In this document: one piece after another, positions 1 through 5,473 of the stretch
Position numbering within the stretch: the first letter of the stretch is position 1
Layout: every line of letters begins with the position of its first letter
Origin: Acidimicrobiaceae bacterium UBA7830
GTDB lineage: Bacteria > Actinomycetota > Acidimicrobiia > Acidimicrobiales > Ilumatobacteraceae
Assembly (NCBI GenBank): GCA_002501485.1
Contig: DLTS01000034.1
Coordinates: 5,869 to 19,811, forward strand
Reading direction: 5' to 3'
Length of the DNA: 13,943 bases
The notes under the pieces: generated by a model
Databases searched by the model: none
What the model was told of the DNA's origin: nothing
Seen by the model: only the letters and a program-made list of their open reading frames with translations
Made by a program: the position numbers and the translations under genes

Positions 1-61
1 CTTGACAGGCCGGCGTGAACTCCAACTTCACCACGGGACCAGGAGTTCTATTTGAATCTAG

Positions 62-134
62 CACCCCCAACGGGATTCGAACCCGTGCCGTCACCTTGAA
101 AGGGTGATGTCCTAGGCCGCTAGACGATGGGGGC
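62..134 (-). tRNA. tRNA-Glu (anticodon UUC)
   Basis: Read on the minus strand, this 73-nt stretch folds as a standard cloverleaf. The acceptor arm is GCCCCCA paired with TGGGGGT (a G-U pair at position 1-72). The anticodon stem is TCACC/GGTGA around the loop CTTTCAA, giving anticodon TTC. The T arm contains GGGTTCGAATCCC. The discriminator base is G and no CCA is encoded. The overall sequence closely follows bacterial tRNA-Glu. It lies 43 bp downstream of the DUF2017 gene on the same strand, so it may share that transcript. End positions could differ by one base. Confidence 0.96.
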
Positions 135-177
135 TTGGCCTCATCTCGTTGAAGGCGCCGTCACGTTAGCACCCTCT

Positions 178-717
178 TCACGACGTTCCACCCTCACGGG
201 GGAGTGTTTCCGCAAGAGCGCCGACGACCCACTCCAACATCCAGCCCGACCATGTATAGAGGTGTTGTTCAGGGCTTGCATCCGATTGGTCATCGGCGTC
301 TGCCGCAGAGTCATCGTCGATGATGCCGAGAGCGCTTGCCAACGTGACTCGAAGGGCATTTAACGTCTGAAGAAACGCGGTGAGTTGCCCATGGCTCATC
401 GTGATGTTGCCACCCTCGGCCGAATCGAATGTGCCGAGTACCTCAGAAATCGCTGTGCGCCGAGCGGTGATGAGCTCATCCCGCATCAGGCGCTGGTACT
501 CCTCATCAAGTTGCTCGTGCTGAGCGTCGTGGTGAGTGAATGCAGGCGGGAACAACCTGTCGACGAGCGCACTCTCGCTACCTGTTTGCGCGTTCTCGAC
601 GAGTTCATCGAGTTGGCTCATGATGTGGGAGAGCACTTCTCGTTCATCGGCTTGCAGACGGACAATCCATGAGTCGTCATCGAGTCGCTCGACCGGTGGT
701 TTACGTCTGAATGCCAT
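178..717 (-). CDS. DUF2017 family protein, paired with ClpS
   Basis: The gene encodes a 179-residue acidic, mostly helical cytoplasmic protein with no signal peptide or membrane segment. I recognise the DUF2017 pattern: an N-terminal part with basic and acidic residues (FRRKPPVERL), a long helix with ADEREVLSHIMSQLDEL, and a C-terminal helical part containing LNALRVTLASALG and a Trp-rich WSGWMLEWVVGAL stretch. DUF2017 genes commonly follow clpS in actinobacteria, as here, but no biochemical role is known to me. The ATG start at 717 overlaps the clpS stop codon by one base (TGATG). A GTG immediately before it at 720 is an alternative start that would add one residue. The overlap argues for translational coupling, so the product may act with ClpS or the Clp protease; that part is inference. 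Confidence 0.85.
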   Translation of the reverse strand: MAFRRKPPVERLDDDSWIVRLQADEREVLSHIMSQLDELVENAQTGSESALVDRLFPPAFTHHDAQHEQLDEEYQRLMRDELITARRTAISEVLGTFDSAEGGNITMSHGQLTAFLQTLNALRVTLASALGIIDDDSAADADDQSDASPEQHLYTWSGWMLEWVVGALAETLPREGGTS

Positions 718-1034
718 CACCCAGCCTCTTCAAGAGTTGCCCAGAGGCCGTGTTCATGGAGTCGGAACACATGCATCTCACATTGTTCTCGGTTTCCACT
801 TGCAACGTTTGCGCGACCTTCGTGGTGAACTGCAAGCATGAGTTCAGTGGCTTTCTCGGTGGAGTAGCCGAAAAGTTTTTGCAATACATAGGTGACGTAG
901 CTCATCAAATTCACCGGATCGTTCCACACGATGACTATCCATTCGCGCTCGTGTTCGAACCGTCCAGTGACATCGGTTTTGGGCGCAGTGATGGTGTCGG
1001 TTGACGCCGAAATAGGTAACAACGAATATGTCAC
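717..1034 (-). CDS. clpS: ATP-dependent Clp protease adaptor ClpS
   Basis: ClpS binds proteins with bulky hydrophobic N-terminal residues and hands them to the Clp unfoldase (ClpA or ClpC) for degradation in the cytoplasm. The 105-residue product has the usual size. The core signature is visible: WNDPVNLMSYVTYVL (N38 and D39 of the N-degron pocket, M44 at the gate position), then the helix LMLAVHHEGRA with H70, and the C-terminal strand EMHVFRLHEHGLWATLE. The assigned start is GTG at 1034. No clear Shine-Dalgarno is seen upstream, so a slightly internal start at a TTG codon is possible. The gene is transcribed divergently from ctaB across only 51 bp and overlaps the DUF2017 gene. The Clp ATPase is not in the window. 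Confidence 0.93.
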   Translation of the reverse strand: MTYSLLPISASTDTITAPKTDVTGRFEHEREWIVIVWNDPVNLMSYVTYVLQKLFGYSTEKATELMLAVHHEGRANVASGNREQCEMHVFRLHEHGLWATLEEAG

Positions 1035-1057
1035 ACCACACAGTCTGCCGGACGGCG

Positions 1058-1087
1058 TTGGTCAGCACATCCGCTCGGTCGTACGAT
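1058..1087 (+). promoter_or_regulatory. Candidate ctaB promoter overlapping the annotated start
   Basis: TTGGTC at 1058-1063 and TACGAT at 1082-1087 resemble -35 and -10 hexamers separated by 18 bp. The -10 would overlap the upstream ATG of ctaB at 1086. Transcription would then begin near 1094-1095, exactly at the second in-frame ATG at 1095. That would make ctaB mRNA leaderless, which is common in actinobacteria. No Shine-Dalgarno precedes either ATG, which fits. The match is by eye only and the -35 is weak. Confidence 0.35.
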
Positions 1088-2030
1088 GAAGGCCATGTCC
1101 ATCGGCAGTCGACCTCTCGTGCCTTCACGCGTGGCCTCCGTTGGAGATGTTCACGGGAGCCGTGAGCCTCGAAGCCGAGTCGGCGCGTTCGTTGCATTGA
1201 CAAAGCCTCGAATCATTGAACTTCTTCTCATTACCACCGTGCCCACGATGGTGCTCGCTCAGAACGGATGGCCGTCAACGACGTTGGTGATGTTCACGCT
1301 CATCGGTGGCGCTCTCGCAGCGGGCGGGGCAAACACCATCAATATGTACGTCGATCGCGACATTGATGCTCTGATGGAACGCACTCGACATCGACCGCTC
1401 GTGACCGGTGTTGTTAAACCGAGGGAGGCCTTGATCTTTGCGTTTGTTCTCGAGTCGGCTGCCGTTGCGGTGTTGTGGGCGGCGGCAAACCTTCTGTCGG
1501 CTCTCCTTGCTCTCTCTGCAACGGTGTTTTACGTCGGTGTGTATACGTTGTGGCTCAAGCGAACGAGTAGGCAAAACATCGTCATCGGTGGCGCGGCCGG
1601 CGCAGTTCCTGTTCTTGTTGGTTGGGCTGCAGTGACCAATGGCCTTACGTGGGAGCCGGTTGTGCTGTTCGCTGTTATTTTCTTTTGGACACCACCACAT
1701 TTCTGGGCGCTTGCACTTCATTATGCAGACGATTACCGCTCGGCAAACGTGCCGATGTTGCCGGCGATTGTTCCGTTCCGGGCCGCCCATGTGCAGATGA
1801 TCGCTCACACGGTCGCGCTGGTGGCATCGAGTGTGCTCGTCGTATTGGTGTCATCGAACCTTGGCGTTGTATACCTCGCCTCGGCGGGCGCACTGGGGGC
1901 AGCGTTTCTTGGTGGAACGATTAGCCTCGGGAGAAATCCTTCCGAGGCTGCCTCGATGCGACTTTTTGGTTTCTCGATCACCTACATCACTCTGTTGTTT
2001 GCTGCGTTGACAACCGACGTGTTGCTGTAA
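1086..2030 (+). CDS. ctaB: Protoheme IX farnesyltransferase (heme O synthase)
   Basis: CtaB is a membrane prenyltransferase of the UbiA superfamily that adds a farnesyl group to protoheme, giving heme O, the precursor of the heme A used by aa3/caa3 oxidases. The 314-residue product has about nine hydrophobic segments. The first Asp-rich motif N86-x3-D90-x3-D94 is followed by the heme O synthase signature ERTRHRP. A GGAAGAVPVLVGW segment and the second polar loop YADDYRSANVPMLP, after FFWTPPHFWALALHY, are also present. The first 35 residues are a polar extension before the membrane region. The start is either ATG 1086 or ATG 1095 (M4); a promoter-like -10 overlapping the first ATG favours the second. 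The gene stands 131 bp before the oxidase-related operon. Confidence 0.96.
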   Translation: MKAMSIGSRPLVPSRVASVGDVHGSREPRSRVGAFVALTKPRIIELLLITTVPTMVLAQNGWPSTTLVMFTLIGGALAAGGANTINMYVDRDIDALMERTRHRPLVTGVVKPREALIFAFVLESAAVAVLWAAANLLSALLALSATVFYVGVYTLWLKRTSRQNIVIGGAAGAVPVLVGWAAVTNGLTWEPVVLFAVIFFWTPPHFWALALHYADDYRSANVPMLPAIVPFRAAHVQMIAHTVALVASSVLVVLVSSNLGVVYLASAGALGAAFLGGTISLGRNPSEAASMRLFGFSITYITLLFAALTTDVLL

Positions 2031-2161
2031 TTGACGTCGTTGACGCAACAGTGGAGATTTCGGTTGCGAGGCCCTTACCGAGGTAGTCTGATTCACGGTA
2101 GTTTCGAAAGAGTTGCGCTCCGTGGCGGGCGCGACTGAAGCAGAAGTGAGTCAGATCTGAG
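2031..2161 (+). promoter_or_regulatory. Leader region of the oxidase-like operon, with hairpin and weak promoter-like boxes
   Basis: This 131-bp gap is the longest non-coding stretch on the plus strand of the window, so it is the likeliest place for an operon promoter. TTACCG (2075-2080) and TAGTTT (2099-2104), 18 bp apart, are a weak -35/-10 candidate. GGTAGT occurs twice, at 2082 and 2097, 15 bp apart. TTTCGAAA at 2102-2109 is a palindrome. An 8-bp hairpin pairs 2111-2118 with 2129-2136 around a 10-nt loop, with one G-U pair. It has no following T-run, so it is not a typical terminator. None of these sites matches an operator I recognise. Confidence 0.3.
2143..2161 (+). promoter_or_regulatory. 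Translation start region with GAAGTGAG box, before the subunit I-like gene
   Basis: GAAGTGAG at 2143-2150, then TCAGATCTGAG, leads into the ATG at 2162. The same GAAGTGAG box occurs before the 375-residue protein gene (4326-4333, followed by GTCAGAGATCTG and ATG 4346) and before ctaD (6762-6769, followed by TAACTG and ATG 6776). At the two later sites the box includes the stop codon of the upstream gene. It can serve as a weak Shine-Dalgarno, although spacing differs: 11, 12 and 6 nt. Confidence 0.45.
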
Positions 2162-3757
2162 ATGACGACGTTGGAACAATCGGGAACCGGAGCAGGAGCG
2201 GGTTCAAAGCTCCTTTCTGACGGTCGTATTGGTACCGCTGTTGGGGCAGCCGCTGATTGGGTGACCTCTACCGACCACAAGAAGATCGGACGACTGTTTA
2301 CAGGGTTTGGAATCCTCGGAATGATCGCAGTGTCGTTGATTGCGGCGCTGCGGTCGCTTGAGTCAGTTGCCGATCTCGGAGCATTCAACGCTCAGCAACT
2401 CGACCAGCTCGCCCAGTTGCATCATTTTGGTCTTGCGTTGATGGTGGCGCTGCCGTTGACCCTTGGTCTCAGCATTGCGGTCGCACCGTTGCAGGTAGGT
2501 GCTCGAGCGATTGCGTTTGCCCGTCTTGCCCTCATGGGTTTCTATACGTGGCTTGCAGGAGCGGTGTTGACCATTGTTGCCATCGTCAACGGTGGAGGCA
2601 TAAGCGGTGCAGATAGTGACATGGTCGATCTGTTCCTCGCAGCGATGGCCCTCATGATGTTCGGCGTCATCGCCTCAGCGATCAGCGTTGCGACGACCAT
2701 TCTTACCTCTCGTGCCCCTGGGGTCACGATGCGTCGTGTCCCGTTCTTGACATGGACGGCGTTGGTTCAGTCATTGGCACTCATCATCACCGCTCCAGTG
2801 GTGGTCGGTCTCATTATTTACCTGTTTGTTGACCACCGGAATTCAGCCCTTGCGTTCGGTGCCGCAGATGGCCTCGCCGATTGGCTTCCAAGATTCTTCA
2901 CCGCCCCGGTCGTGTACATCTTTGCGATTCCAGCCTTAGGGGTCTTCGCGGAGTTGCTGCCCGTTTCGATGAGCCGACGGCATCCGATGCGCCAGTTGGT
3001 GTTTACCGGTGCGGCCTTGGTTGGAGTCGCATCATTTGCGGGCGTGACCATGCAAAAGGCGTTCCCGGTTGACTTCTCCGAATCAGGCCAAGATGTCTTG
3101 AAGTCGCTTGTCGTGATGGCATTCTTCGTTGGCCTTCCATTGCTTGGCATCGCAATAACTTTGCTGACGTCGTTACTTGTTGCGAAACCTGATGGCTCAG
3201 GCGCGCCAAAGCCCCGAATTCTCAGCCCACTGCTGTTCGGGCTTCTTTCGATTCTTCTTCTTCTGCTCGGCGCTGTTGTCGGTGTGCTCACCCAGATTGT
3301 CGATTTCGAACTGAGCGGAACTGCAGCGGTCGAGGGCACGGTCGCGTTGGTCTGTCTGGCTGCCGCTCTCGGAACGTTGGGTGGCCTCGTGTTTTGGGCT
3401 CCAAAGTTTTCCGGCAATAAGCCTGATGAGAAAAAAGTTCTTCCCCTAGCCCTTCTTGGCGCTCTCGGTGTCGTTCTCGCCGGAGTTCCTGGTGTGATCG
3501 CTGGTCTTGCCGATTCAGATAACTCTCTCTTCTCGACGCTGACCCTCATCGGGTACGCACTGATGGCCCTTACCGGTCTCGCCTTCGTCGGTGCGACCCG
3601 TGGTGGAACATCTGACGGAACCAACAACCCGTGGTGTGCTCACACCCTCGAATGGTCAACTGCATGCCCTGCTCCGGCCGACAACTATGAGGCTCTTGCA
3701 ACTGTCCGATCAGCAGAGCCCGAACTCGACCAACTTCCAGAAGGGAGCCCTTCGTGA
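2162..3757 (+). CDS. Cytochrome c oxidase subunit I-like protein lacking the redox-centre ligands
   Basis: This 531-residue, about 12-helix membrane protein is a clear homologue of CtaD encoded 3 kb downstream. Shared blocks include STDHKKIGRLF (36-46), APLQVGARAIAFAR (108-121), TSRAPGVTMRRVPFLTWTALVQ (182-203), PVVYIFAIPALGVFAELLPV (249-268), FWAPKFSG (411-418) and the tail NPWCAHTLEW (489-498). By alignment to CtaD here, CuB ligand His276 becomes Ala248; His325 and His326 become Thr296 and Met297; heme a3 ligand His411 becomes Gly392; and heme a ligand His413 becomes Val394. Only the other heme a ligand (His98) is matched, by His87. Glu278 becomes Val250, and D-channel residues Asp127 and Asn134 become Ala116 and Ala123. 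The Arg pair of GQPRR is also gone. It therefore cannot form the normal catalytic centre. The frame is uninterrupted over its full length, so this is not an ordinary pseudogene. Its function is unknown; a structural or regulatory partner of the oxidase is my inference. Confidence 0.88.
   Translation: MTTLEQSGTGAGAGSKLLSDGRIGTAVGAAADWVTSTDHKKIGRLFTGFGILGMIAVSLIAALRSLESVADLGAFNAQQLDQLAQLHHFGLALMVALPLTLGLSIAVAPLQVGARAIAFARLALMGFYTWLAGAVLTIVAIVNGGGISGADSDMVDLFLAAMALMMFGVIASAISVATTILTSRAPGVTMRRVPFLTWTALVQSLALIITAPVVVGLIIYLFVDHRNSALAFGAADGLADWLPRFFTAPVVYIFAIPALGVFAELLPVSMSRRHPMRQLVFTGAALVGVASFAGVTMQKAFPVDFSESGQDVLKSLVVMAFFVGLPLLGIAITLLTSLLVAKPDGSGAPKPRILSPLLFGLLSILLLLLGAVVGVLTQIVDFELSGTAAVEGTVALVCLAAALGTLGGLVFWAPKFSGNKPDEKKVLPLALLGALGVVLAGVPGVIAGLADSDNSLFSTLTLIGYALMALTGLAFVGATRGGTSDGTNNPWCAHTLEWSTACPAPADNYEALATVRSAEPELDQLPEGSPS
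3741..3747 (+). promoter_or_regulatory. Strong ribosome binding site inside the subunit I-like gene
   Basis: AAGGGAG at 3741-3747 lies 6 nt before the GTG at 3754. It is among the clearest Shine-Dalgarno matches in the window and fixes the start of the subunit III-like gene, even though that start overlaps the upstream stop codon (GTGA). Confidence 0.75.
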
Positions 3758-4332
3758 CGCTCGCTCTACCATCCGGTCCGGCCCCAGCACCACGTCGCCA
3801 ACTCCTTGTTGGGTCTGCTCTCGCAGGGCTCGCCGGCACCACTCTCATCGGTGGAATGCTCGCCGTCTGGCTTCTTGAGCGTCAGCACGCTGTCGATGCT
3901 GGTGAGCGGTTCCCGATGAAGTACATCATCCCCGAGGTGGCAACGAACGTCATGTTGATAACGCTCTTCGGGCTTTGTTTCTTCGCCCAATGGGCTGTCT
4001 ATGCAGCCCGCCGGCAAGACCGTGGGCACACCGGCCTGGCTCTGTCAGTCGTCATTATTCTCGGCCTAGCCTTTGTCAACGCTCAAGCATTTGTCTATAG
4101 CCAAATGGAAGTCGAGATTGCCGAAGGAATCTATGGTGGCCTGTTCTATGCCCTCACCGGCACGATGATGGCGATTGTGATTGCGGGGCTCATCTTCACT
4201 GCGGTCGCAGCCTTTCGCACGCTTGGCGGTCGCGACTGGCAGTCCGAGATTGTCTCGGCGAATGCTTTGTATTGGTACTTCGCCGCTGTGGCTTACGCAG
4301 CGGTGTGGTTTGTCGTCTACGTCACGAAGTGA
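3754..4332 (+). CDS. Cytochrome c oxidase subunit III-like protein, diverged
   Basis: The product has 192 residues and five predicted membrane helices (about 17-41, 60-84, 93-115, 127-155 and 170-190), the same number and spacing as CtaE in this window (204 residues). Homology shows in IPEVATNVMLIT against IPFTSASSFVLLM, in FYALTG (131-136) against FYTLTG, and in ALYWYFAAVAY (171-181) against GLYWHFVDVVW. The conserved subunit III residues are replaced. The acidic Glu of the SEC motif (CtaE Glu37) falls at a glycine. His147 and His150 become Met138 and Ile141. His186 and Asp189 become Tyr175 and Ala178. It starts at GTG 3754, overlapping the subunit I-like stop by 4 bp and preceded by a strong ribosome binding site. 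It probably forms a complex with the subunit I-like protein, as subunits I and III do; this is inference. Confidence 0.8.
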   Translation: MTLALPSGPAPAPRRQLLVGSALAGLAGTTLIGGMLAVWLLERQHAVDAGERFPMKYIIPEVATNVMLITLFGLCFFAQWAVYAARRQDRGHTGLALSVVIILGLAFVNAQAFVYSQMEVEIAEGIYGGLFYALTGTMMAIVIAGLIFTAVAAFRTLGGRDWQSEIVSANALYWYFAAVAYAAVWFVVYVTK

Positions 4333-4345
4333 GGTCAGAGATCTG

Positions 4346-5473
4346 ATGTTCACCACCGGTTCAAAACTCCTCTTTGGGGCGAGCGGGGCTTCCCTTATAG
4401 GAACGTTGCTATACGGCATTCTTGTCGGTGGCATCATGGGCACGGTTGGATTGGTGTCTCTTACCACCGGGCTCATATTCATTGCAGGTATTAATGCGTT
4501 CATTCGCGACGCGAACGTTGCGTCAGACGATGTTGCACAGTTCTCTGGGTCTGCTGCCGCAGCTCCTCGCCCATCATCATCGGTATGGCCGCTCGTTGTT
4601 GCAGTTGGTGGCGCTCTCATCGTTCTCGGAGTTGTCATTCACGAAGTGCTCACGATTACCGGTCTGGTCGTCGTGCTGGCAGCAGCTGCTGAGTGGCTGT
4701 TGCAGGGCTGGGCAGAAAGTGCCTCGACTGATGAATCACATAACCGTGAGGTGCGTGGCCGCCTGGCCTACACCGCAGAGATGCCGGTTGCGGCGGCGAT
4801 TGGTCTCGGTCTTATTGTCTTCATGTTCAGCCGGGTGATGCTTGGCGTTCCGACGAAGGCGTCTACCATCATTGCGTTCTCAATCGTCGCAACGATTGTG
4901 CTCGTTGCGGGAGCGATGATCAGCCGTGCTCGTTCAATGTCGGCTCCCCGAATGTTTGGGCTCTTTGCCGTTGTAAGCGCAGTACTGCTTGCCGGTGGTG
5001 CTGTCGCCGGATTCAACGGCGAACGTGAGATCAAAGAACACAAAACCACGGCATATTACGCCGAACTCGATAAGTGCGGCGAGAAAGAGATCTCAGCCGA
5101 CGAGCACGCAAGTCAGACCGTTGCAGGCAAGGCAAATTCATCAGCTGAAGTCACTCTTGACGAAAACGGGCTGTCGTATACACGACCAGGCCTCAATATG
5201 GTGCAGAGCGGAGTTATCCAGCTGCCTCGTTCAAATCCAAACAATATTTTGTTCCGCAACGAAACATCTGAACCGCGGCGCTTTATCGCAGAGATGGCCA
5301 ACATCGACAGCTCTCCCGCACGAATCTGCACGGCGCTCGTCGAAGAAGGTGGCGTACAGCTGCTTACCGTGAACTACTCGGCGCCAAGTTTTGACCCCGT
5401 AGTTGAAGCGTCGGGTGGATACGCATTCGTGGTCGCTGGGCTTGACGAACGGATTGAGGTGATTGTGCCATGA
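4346..5473 (+). CDS. Polytopic membrane protein with subunit IV-like WP module and exported C-terminal domain
   Basis: I know no named family for this 375-residue protein. It has about seven hydrophobic segments (roughly 8-30, 31-53, 79-98, 103-122, 146-168, 173-193 and 201-223) followed by a soluble domain (224-375). Residues 79-122 match the C-terminal tail of CtaD in spacing: W81-P82, G95, G106 and W117 correspond to W606-P607, G620, G631 and W642. This module resembles subunit IV of actinobacterial oxidases. With seven helices and a cytoplasmic N-terminus, the C-terminal domain would be outside. That domain is rich in beta-type stretches (SGVIQLPRSNPNNILFRN, GGYAFVVAG, IEVIVP) and has only two cysteines, C244 and C328, which could form a disulfide. 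It could be a cupredoxin-like fold without copper ligands, but that is a guess. Start ATG 4346 was chosen for its position 13 bp after the previous gene; the frame is also open upstream inside that gene. The stop overlaps ctaC by 4 bp. Confidence 0.75.
   Translation: MFTTGSKLLFGASGASLIGTLLYGILVGGIMGTVGLVSLTTGLIFIAGINAFIRDANVASDDVAQFSGSAAAAPRPSSSVWPLVVAVGGALIVLGVVIHEVLTITGLVVVLAAAAEWLLQGWAESASTDESHNREVRGRLAYTAEMPVAAAIGLGLIVFMFSRVMLGVPTKASTIIAFSIVATIVLVAGAMISRARSMSAPRMFGLFAVVSAVLLAGGAVAGFNGEREIKEHKTTAYYAELDKCGEKEISADEHASQTVAGKANSSAEVTLDENGLSYTRPGLNMVQSGVIQLPRSNPNNILFRNETSEPRRFIAEMANIDSSPARICTALVEEGGVQLLTVNYSAPSFDPVVEASGGYAFVVAGLDERIEVIVP

Noticed and set aside
17..48. Inverted repeat GAACTCC / GGAGTTC downstream of the tRNA, considered as a terminator
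   Set aside because: The stem is only 7 bp with an 18-nt loop, and no T-run follows it on the minus strand, so it does not support an intrinsic terminator.
2099..2149. Possible remnant of a duplicated ctaC end (a short frame ending in QK and TGA) before the subunit I-like gene
   Set aside because: Only about 15 codons are open after a TAG and the residues do not convincingly match the CtaC C-terminus; no CuA or heme c motif is present.
2113..2160. Short upstream reading frame ending 1 nt before the subunit I-like start, considered as a leader peptide
   Set aside because: It has only TTG or GTG starts, no ribosome binding site and no regulatory codon run, so it is indistinguishable from chance.
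2818..3627. Long open frame (269 codons) on the minus strand within the subunit I-like gene
   Set aside because: Its composition (runs of Pro, Arg, Thr and Ser) and lack of motifs show it is the antisense shadow of a conserved membrane protein gene.
2162..3757. Subunit I-like gene as a nitric oxide reductase or alternative oxidase subunit
   Set aside because: NorB and other heme-copper reductases keep the His ligands of both hemes and the metal site; these are absent here, and the remaining motifs align best with the local A-type CtaD.
4181..4345. Upstream extension of the 375-residue protein into the subunit III-like gene
   Set aside because: The extra 55 residues overlap a homology-supported gene in another frame and have no membrane or family signature; ATG 4346 gives normal spacing.
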